The notes beneath the pieces were generated by a model. That model saw only the letters and a list, made by a program, of their open reading frames with translations. It did not search any database and was not told the origin of the DNA. Made by a program: the position numbers and the translations under genes. Below, one piece after another: positions 35,434 through 44,538 of a stretch of 64,000 bases of DNA. This DNA comes from Nitrosomonas marina (GTDB lineage Bacteria; Pseudomonadota; Gammaproteobacteria; Burkholderiales; Nitrosomonadaceae): assembly GCF_900111605.1 (NCBI RefSeq), contig NZ_FOIA01000003.1, positions 62,001 to 126,000 of the forward strand, written 5' to 3'. Numbering within the stretch: the stretch's first letter is position 1; each line of letters opens with the position of its first letter.

Positions 35434-36708
35434 ATGCCCGTACCTCATTTATCCGCCGCGCTGCGCGGGCCTGTTCTGGATCTGGAAAACCGGATTAACA
35501 ATGCCAGACCATCGATAGAACACTGGCTGCGTGGCAAGTGGCGCGAATGCAGCATCCCTTTTTACTGTTCGGTTGATTTGCGTAACAGTGGTTTTAAACT
35601 TGCACCTGTTGATACCAATCTGTTTCCAGGCGGTTTCAACAATCTGAACCCGGAGTTTTTCCCGTTGTGCGTGCAGGCCGTGATGACAGCCGTAGAGAAA
35701 ATCTGTCCCGATGCGCACAGTATTCTGCTGATTCCCGAGAATCATACCCGTAACACTTTTTATTTGCAGAATGTCGCGTCGATACAGACGATCATGCAAC
35801 ATGCCGGGTTGAACGTTCGCATCGGCTCATTAATTCCCGAAATCAAGTCCGCGACGGTATTCAATCTGCCCGACGGACAGTCAATCACGCTCGAGCCGGT
35901 GGTTCGGAAAAACAATCATTTGTGTGTTGACGGATTTGATCCCTGTGCGGTTTTGCTGAACAACGATCTTTCAAACGGTATTCCCGAGATACTTCAGGAT
36001 CTGAATCAGACCATTATTCCGCCATTGCGTGCAGGCTGGGCGACACGACGAAAATCAGAACATTTTAAGGCATATAACACAGTTGCCGATGAATTTGCCG
36101 AGTTGATCGGAATCGATCCATGGCTGATCAATCCCTACTTTACCTCATGTGGAAAAATTGATTTCAGGGAAAAACAGGGTGAGGACTGTGTGGCCAAATC
36201 ATCCGACAAAATTCTTGCCGTAATACGTGAGAAATACAGGGAGTACGGTGTCAAGGAAGATCCGTTTGTCATCGTCAAGGCCGATTCAGGCACCTACGGC
36301 ATGGGTATCATGACGGTCAAGGACGGTGAAGAAGTGTATCAGCTGAACCGCAAACAGCGCAATAAAATGGCTGTTGTGAAAGAAGGAGTGCTGGTTACCA
36401 ATGTGCTGGTACAGGAAGGAGTTTACACGTTTGAAAACATTAACCAGGCAGTTGCCGAACCGGTGATTTACATGATCGACCATTATGTCGTAGGCGGTTT
36501 TTACCGCGTGCATACCGGTCGAGGCATGGATGAAAACCTGAATGCACCTGGCATGCATTTTGTGCCGATTTCGTTTGAGCCGGACTGTCTGTTACCCAGC
36601 GGCACCCAGCAACAGGGTTTGATGCCGCAGCGATATTATGTCTATGGAGTCGTCGCACGGCTGGCCATGCTGGCTGCTGCACTTGAACTGCGCCCGACGG
36701 CCGGTTGA
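35434..36708 (+). CDS. gshA: Glutamate-cysteine ligase, Acidithiobacillus-type
   Basis: 424 residues; does not resemble E. coli GshA but matches the proteobacterial class first described in T. ferrooxidans. Typical stretches: IEHWLRGKWRECSIPFYCSVDLRNSGFKLAPVDTNLFPGGFNNL, LIPENHTRNTFYLQNV, DPFVIVKADSGTYGMGIMTVKDG, NVLVQEGVYTFENINQAVAEPVIYMID and YRVHTGRGMDENLNAPGM. It joins glutamate and cysteine, the first step of glutathione synthesis. gshB follows 30 bp later in the same transcript. This gshA class helps place the organism among the Nitrosomonadales and relatives. Confidence 0.92.
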   Translation: MPVPHLSAALRGPVLDLENRINNARPSIEHWLRGKWRECSIPFYCSVDLRNSGFKLAPVDTNLFPGGFNNLNPEFFPLCVQAVMTAVEKICPDAHSILLIPENHTRNTFYLQNVASIQTIMQHAGLNVRIGSLIPEIKSATVFNLPDGQSITLEPVVRKNNHLCVDGFDPCAVLLNNDLSNGIPEILQDLNQTIIPPLRAGWATRRKSEHFKAYNTVADEFAELIGIDPWLINPYFTSCGKIDFREKQGEDCVAKSSDKILAVIREKYREYGVKEDPFVIVKADSGTYGMGIMTVKDGEEVYQLNRKQRNKMAVVKEGVLVTNVLVQEGVYTFENINQAVAEPVIYMIDHYVVGGFYRVHTGRGMDENLNAPGMHFVPISFEPDCLLPSGTQQQGLMPQRYYVYGVVARLAMLAAALELRPTAG

Positions 36709-36738
36709 TTCGGCACGATATATTATTCCGGCATTGAC

Positions 36739-37683
36739 ATGAAACTGGCCTTTATTCTGGATCCGCTTGAAACCCTTAAAATTTACAAAGACTCGACTTA
36801 CGCCATGATGCGCGAAGCTGCATCGCGCAATCACGAGATCTATGCGATTCAGCAGGAAGATCTGATATGGAAAGACAATACTGTTGTCTGCTACGCACGC
36901 AGTCTGGCGCTGACTGAGTCAACCGGTTCCGGTGTAGACTGGTACCGGAGCGGTGACAGGCACATGCTGCCCCTGCTGGGGTTTGACGCCGTGTTGATGC
37001 GCAAGGATCCGCCGTTTAACATGGAATATCTTTATAGCACCTATCTGCTGGAACTGGCGGAAAGGCAGGGGGCGCGGGTGATCAACAGCCCGCGGAGCAT
37101 TCGCGATTTCAATGAAAAACTTGCCATCGCCCGGTTCCAGCAGTTTATGCCGCCGACACTGGTCACGCGCCAGGAGTCGCTGATCATGGAATTTCTGCAT
37201 CAACATCGCGACATCATTCTAAAGCCGCTTGACAGCATGGGCGGATCGGGTATTTTTCGAATCCATGACGCGGACCATAACGTCAATGTCATTCTTGAGA
37301 CCATGACCCATTATGGTACACGCACCATCATGGCGCAGCGCTTCATACCGGAGATCGCCAAAGGCGACAAACGTATTTTACTGATTGCCGGTAAACCTGT
37401 GCCCTACGCACTGGCGCGCATTCCCAAACCGGGAGAAACCCGCGGCAACCTCAATACCGGCGGTACCGGCGTTGCGCAACCGTTATCGGATTACGACAAA
37501 AAAATTGCGGAAACCCTCGGTCCGGAACTGGTCGAACAGGGTTTGCTGCTCGTCGGCCTTGATGTCATCGGCGACTGTCTCACAGAAATCAATGTGACCA
37601 GTCCGACCGGCATTCAGGAAATTTATAAACAGACAGGTTTTAACGCTGCGGGGATGATGATCAATGCGGTTGAAGACAATTAA
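36739..37683 (+). CDS. gshB: Glutathione synthetase
   Basis: 314 residues with an ATP-grasp fold: N-terminal FILDPLETLKIYKDSTYAMMREA, then VLMRKDPPFNMEYLYSTYLLE, VINSPRSIRDFNEKLAI, DIILKPLDSMGGSGIFRI, KGDKRILLIAGKPVPYALARIP and CLTEINVTSPTGIQEI. It adds glycine to gamma-glutamylcysteine. Length and motifs are typical. The downstream gene hemH is on the opposite strand, 15 bp away. Confidence 0.96.
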   Translation: MKLAFILDPLETLKIYKDSTYAMMREAASRNHEIYAIQQEDLIWKDNTVVCYARSLALTESTGSGVDWYRSGDRHMLPLLGFDAVLMRKDPPFNMEYLYSTYLLELAERQGARVINSPRSIRDFNEKLAIARFQQFMPPTLVTRQESLIMEFLHQHRDIILKPLDSMGGSGIFRIHDADHNVNVILETMTHYGTRTIMAQRFIPEIAKGDKRILLIAGKPVPYALARIPKPGETRGNLNTGGTGVAQPLSDYDKKIAETLGPELVEQGLLLVGLDVIGDCLTEINVTSPTGIQEIYKQTGFNAAGMMINAVEDN

Positions 37684-37698
37684 ACATTTCCTTAGTTT

Positions 37699-38784
37699 TT
37701 ATTTGTGAGCCCCCATTGCCAGCGCACGCTGTTTTGACTGCTCAAGCATTTCCTGAGACGGCGCCGGTTCCAGCCAGCCCTGCAGATTGGATCTGGTGAT
37801 TTCGGACAGGGCGTCGATCCAGTCAGCACGTTCGTTCAGGCAGGGAATGTAATGATATTCCTTGCCGCCGGCTTCGGTGAAGGTTTTCTTGCCTTCGATA
37901 GCAATTTCTTCCAGTGTTTCCAGACAATCTGAGACAAAACCGGGGCATGTAATGTCGACACGGCGGGTCTGGGCCTTGCCAAGCTGTTCCAGTGTTTCGG
38001 CGGTATAAGGCTGCAGCCACTGCGCACGTCCGAAGCGCGACTGGAAACAGACCTGATACTGCTCTTCGCCAAGATTCAGCGCTTCTGCAAGCAGGCGGCC
38101 CGTTTTCTGGCAAAAGCAGTGATATGGATCGCCTTTGTCCAGGTTTCTGCGTGGAACACCATGAAAGCTGATGATCAGTTTGTCGGGCTGGCCATGCTGT
38201 TCCCAGTAATCGCGTATGTTTTGAGCCAGCGCTGCGATATAGCCCGAGTGATCGTGATATTGCTTGACGGTGCGAATGGCCGGCATATTACGAACCGACC
38301 CAAGCGCAGCAAAAACGGCATCCATGGCAGCGGCGGTGCTGCTTGCCGCATATTGTGGAAACAGCGGAATAATCAGAATCCGGTCGCAACCGGCCTCGGC
38401 CATTTTATTGACAACACTGGCGACGGATGGGTTGCCGATATTCATGGCGTATTCAACCATTGGTGCCGGGTTGGCCGAATTCTGCAGCGCTTCGGCCAGC
38501 AACGCTGTCTGGCGTTCGGTATGCACTTTCAGCGGAGACCCTTCGGATGTCCAGATCAAAGCGTATTTTTCCGCCGATTGTTTGGGCCTGAACGGCAGAA
38601 TGAATCCGTATAATATCGGCCACCAGATCAGCCGCGGCACTTCGATAACACGCGGATTGCTCAGGAACTCCCGAAGATAGGGTCGCAGCGCCTCTTTGGT
38701 CGGGGCGTCCGGTGTGCCCAGGTTGATCAGGAGCACGCCTGTTTTGCTCGGTGTGCCATGCTGGAATTCGGGTTCATTGCTCAT
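37699..38784 (-). CDS. hemH: Ferrochelatase
   Basis: 361 residues. Signatures: [87 protein letters not shown] (with the catalytic His), [15 protein letters not shown] and [19 protein letters not shown]. It inserts Fe(2+) into protoporphyrin IX as the last step of haem synthesis, important in a cytochrome-rich nitrifier. It is downstream of hrcA on the same strand (44-bp gap). Confidence 0.96.
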   Translation of the reverse strand: MSNEPEFQHGTPSKTGVLLINLGTPDAPTKEALRPYLREFLSNPRVIEVPRLIWWPILYGFILPFRPKQSAEKYALIWTSEGSPLKVHTERQTALLAEALQNSANPAPMVEYAMNIGNPSVASVVNKMAEAGCDRILIIPLFPQYAASSTAAAMDAVFAALGSVRNMPAIRTVKQYHDHSGYIAALAQNIRDYWEQHGQPDKLIISFHGVPRRNLDKGDPYHCFCQKTGRLLAEALNLGEEQYQVCFQSRFGRAQWLQPYTAETLEQLGKAQTRRVDITCPGFVSDCLETLEEIAIEGKKTFTEAGGKEYHYIPCLNERADWIDALSEITRSNLQGWLEPAPSQEMLEQSKQRALAMGAHK

Positions 38785-38828
38785 GGTTCAAGGCCTTTAG
38801 TGCAAATGAGTCGGGAAGTTGCATAGTG

Positions 38829-39848
38829 TTATTGTTTTGACAGACTGCTGGACAACAGTTTCGCAGTCACATCGACAATCGGAATAATGCGCTCGTATGC
38901 CATACGCCTGGGACCGATTACACCGACAGTGCCGACAACCGAGCCTTCCGTTTCGTATGGCGCCGTGATAACGCTGAATTCGTCAAACGCGGCAACGTCG
39001 GACTCGCCGCCAATAAAAATTTTAACGCCGTGTGCATTACGGCTGAGCTCAAGCAGCTGCAGCAGTTTTGTTTTACGCTCAAATAATTCAAACAGTTTTT
39101 TGAGGCTGGTCAGACTCTCTGATGCATCCAGCGTGTCGAGCAGCCTGCGTTCGCCGGCGAGTACGACGACTTCGCTGCTTTCTTTGACCGCGTCGCCGCC
39201 GGCCTCTATCGCCGCGTTCATCAATTTGGTCATGTCCTGTCTGAGCTGTTTCAATTCGGTCTGCACTCTGCTGCGGATTTCATCGAGTGTGCAGCCGGCA
39301 TAATGTTGATTGATAAAATTGCCGGCTTCAATCAGGTCGGTCTGACTGTAGGGTGTGTCGGTGAAAATGATGCGGTTTTGTACATCGCCGTCGGGCGTTA
39401 CGATAATCAGCAGAATTCTTTTTTCCGATAATGCCATAAATTCGATATAACGGAAAACAGCGCCGGTGCGCTTTGGCGTCACAACGACACCAGCAAAATG
39501 CGTCAATTCAGACAACAGCTGCGAAGCCGCATTGACCAGACGAGTCGGGTTGTCAGGGTGCAAATGGTTCTCAAGTTGATGCAGCTCCTCTTCGCGTAGT
39601 GATTTGATCACCAGCAGATGGTCGATAAACAGCCGGTAGCCTTTGGGGGTCGGAATCCGGCCGGCGGACGTATGAGGACTCATGACCAGCCCCATTTCCT
39701 CCAGATCAGCCATGACGTTGCGTATAGTCGCCGGACTCAAATCAAGGCCCGAAAATTTGGATAACGAACGTGACCCCACCGGCTGGCCTTCGTGGATATA
39801 TCGCTCTACCAGTGTTTTTAGCAGTATTTGGGCTCTTTCATTAAGCAT
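38829..39848 (-). CDS. hrcA: Heat-inducible transcription repressor HrcA
   Basis: 339 residues: N-terminal winged helix ERAQILLKTLVERYIHEGQPVGSRSLSK and LSPATIRNVMADLEEMGLVMSPHTSAGRIPTPKGYRLFID, then the GAF-like and dimerisation domains with FAGVVVTPKR and VIGPRRMAYERIIPIVDVTAKLL. HrcA represses groESL/dnaK by binding CIRCE; no CIRCE element (TTAGCACTC-N9-GAGTGCTAA) is seen in front of hrcA itself, so its targets are elsewhere. It is divergent from nadK. Confidence 0.95.
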   Translation of the reverse strand: MLNERAQILLKTLVERYIHEGQPVGSRSLSKFSGLDLSPATIRNVMADLEEMGLVMSPHTSAGRIPTPKGYRLFIDHLLVIKSLREEELHQLENHLHPDNPTRLVNAASQLLSELTHFAGVVVTPKRTGAVFRYIEFMALSEKRILLIIVTPDGDVQNRIIFTDTPYSQTDLIEAGNFINQHYAGCTLDEIRSRVQTELKQLRQDMTKLMNAAIEAGGDAVKESSEVVVLAGERRLLDTLDASESLTSLKKLFELFERKTKLLQLLELSRNAHGVKIFIGGESDVAAFDEFSVITAPYETEGSVVGTVGVIGPRRMAYERIIPIVDVTAKLLSSSLSKQ

Positions 39849-40195
39849 ATGCTGATTTTACAACAATCTGAGTAATATAAATTGTTCTGTCTGTTTTTGA
39901 TATCGACGGGTTAGTATAAATTCTTTCATATAATGCTACACTTCCCAATAAGGAATATATGGGCGTAGCGTATTATTTTCATCCTTTTTCAGAAGTATTT
40001 CGAATCCGGTATTTGACCAATCATCTTAGCCGGATCATTCGGGGTTACCGCTGTGGCATACTATTTTACAGTTGTTTGCCATACAGTCGGTATGCTAATT
40101 TTAACGAATTAACCGGCTTTGTAGAGTACACGCATGACAGTTTGTATACAGACATGAGGCCGGCACAAAAATTGCAGGTTAATTAATATTCAGTA
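39849..40195. other. Intergenic region between hrcA and nadK
   Basis: 347 bp between divergent genes. A 75-codon frame at 39959-40186 has an AAGGA-like site before its ATG but no recognisable domain or protein-like composition, so it is not called. No CIRCE element, tRNA or hairpin of note. Confidence 0.4.
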
Positions 40196-41068
40196 ATGAG
40201 TTTTCCATTTAAATCGATAGCGTTGATAGGTAAGCATAAGAATCCGGAGATAGCGGCGCCTATTCTCGATCTTGCTGAATATTTGACCAGGCTGGAATTT
40301 GAGGTCTTTGTTGATCATTTAACCGCGTCTTATCTGCCGAATGATACGTACAAAGCGCTGACGCTCGAAGAAATCGGCCGTCAGGCCGATCTTGCCGTGG
40401 TCATGGGAGGTGATGGAACCATGTTGAATATCGCCCGCATGCTGGCTTCCTATGATGTGCCGCTGATCGGGATCAACCAGGGGCGTCTGGGTTTTTTGAC
40501 GGACCTGTCGACCGACACCATGCTGGAAACGCTTAACGAGATGCTGCAGGGACATTATTCGGCGGAGCGCCGCATGTTGTTGTATGCAGAGGTAATACGC
40601 AACGACAGCAGTGTATTCAGCGCGCTGGCGTTCAATGACGTGGTGCTTTACCGGGGTATGAGCAGCGGTATGGTTGAGTTTCAGATTAGCATCAATAATG
40701 AATACGTCAACACGATGCGTTCGGATGGACTGATTATAGCGACACCGACGGGCTCGACGGCTTATGCGCTGTCGTCGGGCGGTCCCATTCTTCATCCAAG
40801 CCTGGATCTAATTGCGCTGGTGCCGGTTTGTCCGCATACGCTGAGTAATCGCCCGATCGTGGTCGGGCCCGATGCGAGTGTCGAAGTGCATATGCTCAGT
40901 TCGCTTGATGCGCGCGTACACTGCGACAGTCATTCCTGCTACGATCTGGAGCAATCCGACCGCATTATCATCAGACGTTTTCCCAAGACGGTTCGCCTGT
41001 TGCACTCCGTCAATCATAGTTATTACCGCATGTTGCGCGAGAAGCTGGGCTGGAGTGAACTGCATTAA
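40196..41068 (+). CDS. nadK: NAD kinase
   Basis: 290 residues. The NAD kinase motif GGDGTMLNIARM (DLAVVMGGDGTMLNIARML, ~residue 70) is followed by GINQGRLGFLTDLS, VLYRGMSSGMVEFQISINNEYVNTMRSDGLIIATPTGSTAYALSSGGPILHP and DLIALVPVCPHTLSNRPIV. It phosphorylates NAD to NADP. recN follows after about 15 bp, the usual arrangement in betaproteobacteria. Confidence 0.96.
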   Translation: MSFPFKSIALIGKHKNPEIAAPILDLAEYLTRLEFEVFVDHLTASYLPNDTYKALTLEEIGRQADLAVVMGGDGTMLNIARMLASYDVPLIGINQGRLGFLTDLSTDTMLETLNEMLQGHYSAERRMLLYAEVIRNDSSVFSALAFNDVVLYRGMSSGMVEFQISINNEYVNTMRSDGLIIATPTGSTAYALSSGGPILHPSLDLIALVPVCPHTLSNRPIVVGPDASVEVHMLSSLDARVHCDSHSCYDLEQSDRIIIRRFPKTVRLLHSVNHSYYRMLREKLGWSELH

Positions 41069-41083
41069 TCCATAACCTTGACC

Positions 41084-42757
41084 ATGCTCAGACTGCTCAG
41101 CATCAGCAATTTTGTCATTGTCGACCGGATGGAACTGGAGTTTTCCGCCGGTTTTACGGTGTTGACCGGTGAAACCGGGGCCGGCAAGTCTATCATGATC
41201 GACGCGCTGTCACTGACCCTGGGCGAACGCGGCGATAGCAGCCTGATTCGCCAGGGATGCGAACGTGCAGAGATCAGTGCGCTGTTTGATACTGAAGCGT
41301 TACCGGAATTTTGTGAGTGGCTGGATCAGAATGATTTGCAGGGCGATCCGGGTAGCTGCATCCTGCGGCGCGTACTGGACGCCAACGGCCGTTCACGCGC
41401 ACTGATCAACGGTCATACAGTGACGTTGCAGCAATTGCGTACTGCCGGAGACTATCTGGTGGCCATCCACAGCCAGCACGCGCACCAGGCCTTAATGCAG
41501 AAATCGGCCCAGCGCGAATTGCTGGATGCGTTCGCTGGTTGCTTTGAACTTGCGCAAGCCGTTAAAACTGCGTTTCAAAACTGGCAGGATATCCAACAGG
41601 AACGGGTCGGCTGCGAACAGCGGTTGGCCGAGTCGCTTGAAAAACGCGAACAGCTCGAATGGCAAAAGCGTGAACTCTCGGAACTCAACCTGACTGCCAA
41701 TGAGTGGGAAACTTTGCAGACGGACCACAGCCGGCTTTGCAACCTGGCCGGTTTACTGGAGGCGACCCAGAGCGGGATCGAATTATTGTCGGAAAATGAT
41801 ACGGCCGCAGTTTCACAAATCGGCGCGGTGAAAAACCGGTTGCAGAATCTGCTCGAATACGACAGCCAGTTGCAGACTGTAATTGACCTGCTGGATTCAG
41901 CCCAGATACAGATACAGGAAAGTATTTACGAACTCAGGCATTACCGGCAGCAACTTGATATCGATCCGCAATATCTGCAGGAAGTCGAACAACGCGTAAC
42001 AGTTATCCACGGCATGGCCAGAAAATACCGTGTCGCGCCCGAAGCATTGCCAGCTTTGCTTGATGATGTAGCTGCTCAGCTCGAATCACTGGACAGTGGC
42101 GGAAATCTTGCCCAATTGACTGAACAGGAGCAGGCTGCACTGGCAACCTATCGCGAACTTGCAGAAAGGCTCAGTGAAAAACGGCGCAAAGCCGGAAAGA
42201 CTATGGCTAAGGCTGTGACCGAAGCCATGCAGACAATTGCCATGGCCGGCGGCAAATTTTCAGTTGCGTTTGAACCGCTGGAGCAGGCGAGTGCGAGCGG
42301 TCTGGAGCAGGTCGAGTTTCAGGTTGCCGCGCACAAAGGACTGGCGCTCAAGCCCCTCGCCAGGGTGGCTTCGGGTGGAGAGTTGTCCCGCATCAGCCTG
42401 GCGATACAGGTTATCGCCAGCCAGACCGGTTCGGTGCCGACGCTTGTTTTCGATGAAGTGGATGTCGGTATCGGCGGACGCGTCGCCGAAATAGTCGGCC
42501 GGCTGCTCAAACAGCTCGGCCGTTCACGGCAGGTGATGTGCATTACTCATCTGCCGCAAGTGGCCGCCGCAGGCGATCACCACTTGCAGGTGACCAAAAC
42601 AGAGGAAACCGGCGGTCAACAGATACAAAGTCGCATAACAATGCTCGACAACGATCAACGCGTGGACGAAATCGCACGCATGCTGGGCGGCGTGAAAATG
42701 ACCGAAGCCACGCGTAAACATGCGGCGGAAATGCTGCAAAACAGTGCGGCAGAATGA
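41084..42757 (+). CDS. recN: DNA repair protein RecN
   Basis: The ATG at 41084 is chosen (MLRLLSISNFVIVDRMELEF) rather than a TTG two codons upstream; 557 residues. SMC-like ATPase: Walker A LTGETGAGKSIMIDAL, a long coiled coil (residues ~155-370), then the signature ARVASGGELSRISLAIQVIAS, Walker B VPTLVFDEVDVGIGGRVAEIVG and the H-loop VMCITHLPQVAAAGDHH. RecN tethers broken DNA for recombinational repair. No LexA box was identified upstream. It is the last ordinary gene before the RAYT/REP cassette. Confidence 0.95.
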   Translation: MLRLLSISNFVIVDRMELEFSAGFTVLTGETGAGKSIMIDALSLTLGERGDSSLIRQGCERAEISALFDTEALPEFCEWLDQNDLQGDPGSCILRRVLDANGRSRALINGHTVTLQQLRTAGDYLVAIHSQHAHQALMQKSAQRELLDAFAGCFELAQAVKTAFQNWQDIQQERVGCEQRLAESLEKREQLEWQKRELSELNLTANEWETLQTDHSRLCNLAGLLEATQSGIELLSENDTAAVSQIGAVKNRLQNLLEYDSQLQTVIDLLDSAQIQIQESIYELRHYRQQLDIDPQYLQEVEQRVTVIHGMARKYRVAPEALPALLDDVAAQLESLDSGGNLAQLTEQEQAALATYRELAERLSEKRRKAGKTMAKAVTEAMQTIAMAGGKFSVAFEPLEQASASGLEQVEFQVAAHKGLALKPLARVASGGELSRISLAIQVIASQTGSVPTLVFDEVDVGIGGRVAEIVGRLLKQLGRSRQVMCITHLPQVAAAGDHHLQVTKTEETGGQQIQSRITMLDNDQRVDEIARMLGGVKMTEATRKHAAEMLQNSAAE

Positions 42758-42798
42758 AATATGTTTCCTGAAAGAATCGTCCGATTCAACTTGAGATC

Positions 42799-42845
42799 AA
42801 CAGATATGCAATATCCAACGAAAGGCACCCATGGGTGTATCTGTT
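42799..42845. repeat. Hairpin after recN
   Basis: AACAGATA (42799-42806) pairs with TATCTGTT (42838-42845) and encloses the 12-bp palindrome CACCCATGGGTG (42826-42837). It may end the nadK-recN transcript, although the T-run is short. Confidence 0.4.
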
Positions 42846-42849
42846 TTGG

Positions 42850-42987
42850 TGCAATACGCTCTGTTTATTTAAACCCTACCCGTAATTGGGTGATAAATTT
42901 CCTTGGTTTGTAGGGTGCAATAACCAGCGGGCATTGCACCATTGGACATATATTTTGGCGCAATGCGCCTCGCTCATTGACACCTTA
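42850..42987. repeat. REP-like palindrome cluster A, upstream of the RAYT
   Basis: One degenerate half-unit (42850-42884, TGCAATACGCTCTG ... CCCTACCC) precedes a complete unit starting at 42910 with TAGGGTGCAATAACCAGCG. Within it GGTGCAAT (42914-42921) pairs with ATTGCACC (42933-42940). The second half has GCGCAATGCGCC and ends in TTGACACCTTA near 42987. The same units recur at 43569-43686 and 44539-44620. Confidence 0.75.
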
Positions 42988-43018
42988 TGGAATCGTGTGG
43001 TGTGTCAGGAGGAAAATC

Positions 43019-43549
43019 ATGTCAAATTATCGACGTCTATGGTATCCGGGTGGAGCATATTTTTTTACGGTAAATCTGTTGAAACGGCAAGGAAATGATT
43101 TGTTGACGCGACATATTGGTCTGTTGCGGGCATCGGTCGCGACGGTACGAAAGGCGCACCCGTTTGTCATTCACGGTTGGGTGGTGTTACCGGATCACCT
43201 GCATTGCGTGATTGAATTGCCGTCAAATGACATGAATTTTTCGACACGCTGGCGGTTAATCAAAATGGGATTTTCCAAAGGGCTGCCGCAAGAAGAAATA
43301 CGTAACGCTTCACGTACACGCCGTGGTGAGCGGGGTATTTGGCAACGACGGTATTGGGAGCATTTGATTCGGAATCAGCGTGATTTCAATGCCCACATGG
43401 ATTATGTGCACATCAATCCGGTCAAGCATGGTTTGGTCAAATATGTAGCCGATTGGCCGCATTCGACATTTCATAAATTGGTGGAAAATGGCGTGTATCC
43501 ACCTAACTGGGCAGGTGGTGATGAGGATGCAGTAAATTGTAACGAGTAA
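43019..43549 (+). CDS. REP-associated tyrosine transposase (RAYT, Y1 family)
   Basis: The ATG at 43019 follows an ideal Shine-Dalgarno (CAGGAGGAAAAT); 176 residues. The N-terminus MSNYRRLWYPGGAYFFTVNLL and the HUH motif HLH (residues 60-62, in VLPDHLHCVIELP) are typical of TnpA_REP proteins. So is the catalytic Tyr region DYVHINPVKHGLV (Tyr129), with GIWQRRYWEHLIRN before it. RAYTs are single-copy domesticated IS200-like transposases that spread or process REP palindromes. Matching palindromes lie on both sides of this gene, supporting a functional pair. Confidence 0.92.
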   Translation: MSNYRRLWYPGGAYFFTVNLLKRQGNDLLTRHIGLLRASVATVRKAHPFVIHGWVVLPDHLHCVIELPSNDMNFSTRWRLIKMGFSKGLPQEEIRNASRTRRGERGIWQRRYWEHLIRNQRDFNAHMDYVHINPVKHGLVKYVADWPHSTFHKLVENGVYPPNWAGGDEDAVNCNE

Positions 43550-43568
43550 AGAACTGGTCTCATCATCT

Positions 43569-43686
43569 GGTGTATTGTGCTTCACTTAATGGCACCTTAC
43601 CGGTTGCGGGTTTGAAAATAGGTCGTACGCATTGCAACAACCGGTTATTTTATGGTGCAATGCGTTTCACTTATTGCACCCTACAA
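43569..43686. repeat. REP-like palindrome cluster B, between RAYT and FGE-fold gene
   Basis: Two right-half units in the same orientation. The first is at 43569-43600 (GTGTATTGTGCTTCACTTAA then TGGCACCTTAC); the second is at 43654-43686 (GGTGCAATGCGTTTCACTTA then TTGCACCCTAC). Both match the right half of cluster C. They separate the RAYT from the next gene. Confidence 0.7.
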
Positions 43687-43726
43687 AGCTAAATGAAAGT
43701 TACGTATTTACAAAAAATCCATTGCC

Positions 43727-44536
43727 ATGGTTTTCCGTAAACACACAATATTTCCCGAAGAATTTCCTGAAGCCTGGGCGTCCGACTGGGGCGAGGATGA
43801 GTACGGGCTGTGGATGGCGTTTACGTATAAAGACGTGCGCCAGGTGTTTCGGTGGTGCGAACCGGGAACGTTTTTGATGGGCTCCCCCAATGATGAGCCG
43901 GAAAGAGATGATGATGAATTACAACATGAAGTCACATTAACCAAAGGTTTCTGGATTGCCGATACGCCGGTGACGCAGGCTTTGTGGACGGCAGTCATGG
44001 GCGAAGATGATCAAAACCCAAGTCCTCATTTTCCAGGCGATGACCGTCCTGTAGAGAATGTCAGCTGGGACGATGCGCAGGCATTTATCGATACAATGAA
44101 CGGGTTGAAAGCGGAGTTGAAGCTTTGTCTGCCAACCGAAGCGCAATGGGAATATGCCTGCCGTGCCGGAACAACAACGCCATTTAGTTGGGGTGATCAG
44201 ATCGATTCATCGTTGGTTAATTTTAAAGCTAATCGTCCTTACTTCAATGGTCGTAACAGCGAGTACCGAAAACATACCATTAATGTGAAAGCTTTGCCGT
44301 GTAACAACTGGGGTTTGTACCAGATGCATGGTAATGTTTTTGAGTGGTGTCAGGATTGGTATGGCGAATATCCGTTAACGCCGGTGACTGATCCACGAGG
44401 GCCTCAATCTTGGGTCGGGCGCGTGTTGCGCGGCGGTTCGTGGTTCCTCAGCGGCAGGTTCTGTCGTTCTGCCTCCCGCCACCGCTTTGCTCCGTCTATC
44501 CGCCGCGTCAATTACGGCTTTCGTCTTTCCCGATAA
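43727..44536 (+). CDS. FGE-sulfatase (C-type-lectin fold) protein; candidate DGR target
   Basis: 269 residues. The fold is evident from FRWCEPGTFLMGSPNDEP, HEVTLTKGFWIADTPVTQALWTAVMG, RPVENVSWDDAQAFIDTMN, CLPTEAQWEYACRAGTTTPFSWG, WGLYQMHGNVFEWCQDWYG and RVLRGGSWF. It lacks the active-site Cys pair of true formylglycine-generating enzyme (FLSGRFCRSAS instead of a C-x4-C set), so it is not a sulfatase activator. The N-terminal WASDWGEDEYGLWMAF block resembles that of proteins targeted by diversity-generating retroelements. Codons 240-268 are biased to C/T in the third position (27/29) and contain only 7 A in 87 bases. REP palindromes flank the gene on both sides. Probable ligand-binding protein; no signal peptide. 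Confidence 0.85.
   Translation: MVFRKHTIFPEEFPEAWASDWGEDEYGLWMAFTYKDVRQVFRWCEPGTFLMGSPNDEPERDDDELQHEVTLTKGFWIADTPVTQALWTAVMGEDDQNPSPHFPGDDRPVENVSWDDAQAFIDTMNGLKAELKLCLPTEAQWEYACRAGTTTPFSWGDQIDSSLVNFKANRPYFNGRNSEYRKHTINVKALPCNNWGLYQMHGNVFEWCQDWYGEYPLTPVTDPRGPQSWVGRVLRGGSWFLSGRFCRSASRHRFAPSIRRVNYGFRLSR
44441..44533 (+). other. Putative DGR variable region (VR) at the 3' end of the FGE-fold gene
   Basis: Spans Trp239 to Arg269. Fixed residues C-R-S-A (246-249), R251, P256, R259 and GFRL (264-267) alternate with unusual residues at positions where FGE-fold relatives usually carry Asn or Tyr. Those positions read TTC, CTC, AGC, TTC, TCC, CAC, TTT, GCT, ATC, CGC, GTC, AAT and TAC, i.e. NNC or NNT, as expected if template AAC/AAT codons were randomised at A. 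A is 8% of the bases from 44444 to 44530. Neither a template repeat nor a reverse transcriptase is visible in this window. Confidence 0.55.
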
Positions 44537-44538
44537 TC

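Noticed and set aside
39959..40186. 75-codon frame upstream of nadK
   Set aside because: A weak AAGGA precedes the ATG, but the sequence has no hydrophobic or domain pattern that would support a protein.
39849..40195. CIRCE element expected near hrcA
   Set aside because: No TTAGCACTC-N9-GAGTGCTAA-like inverted repeat is present between hrcA and nadK.
43727..44536. Calling the FGE-fold protein a genuine formylglycine-generating (sulfatase-activating) enzyme
   Set aside because: The paired active-site cysteines are missing and no sulfatase gene is nearby; the fold alone is shared by many binding proteins.
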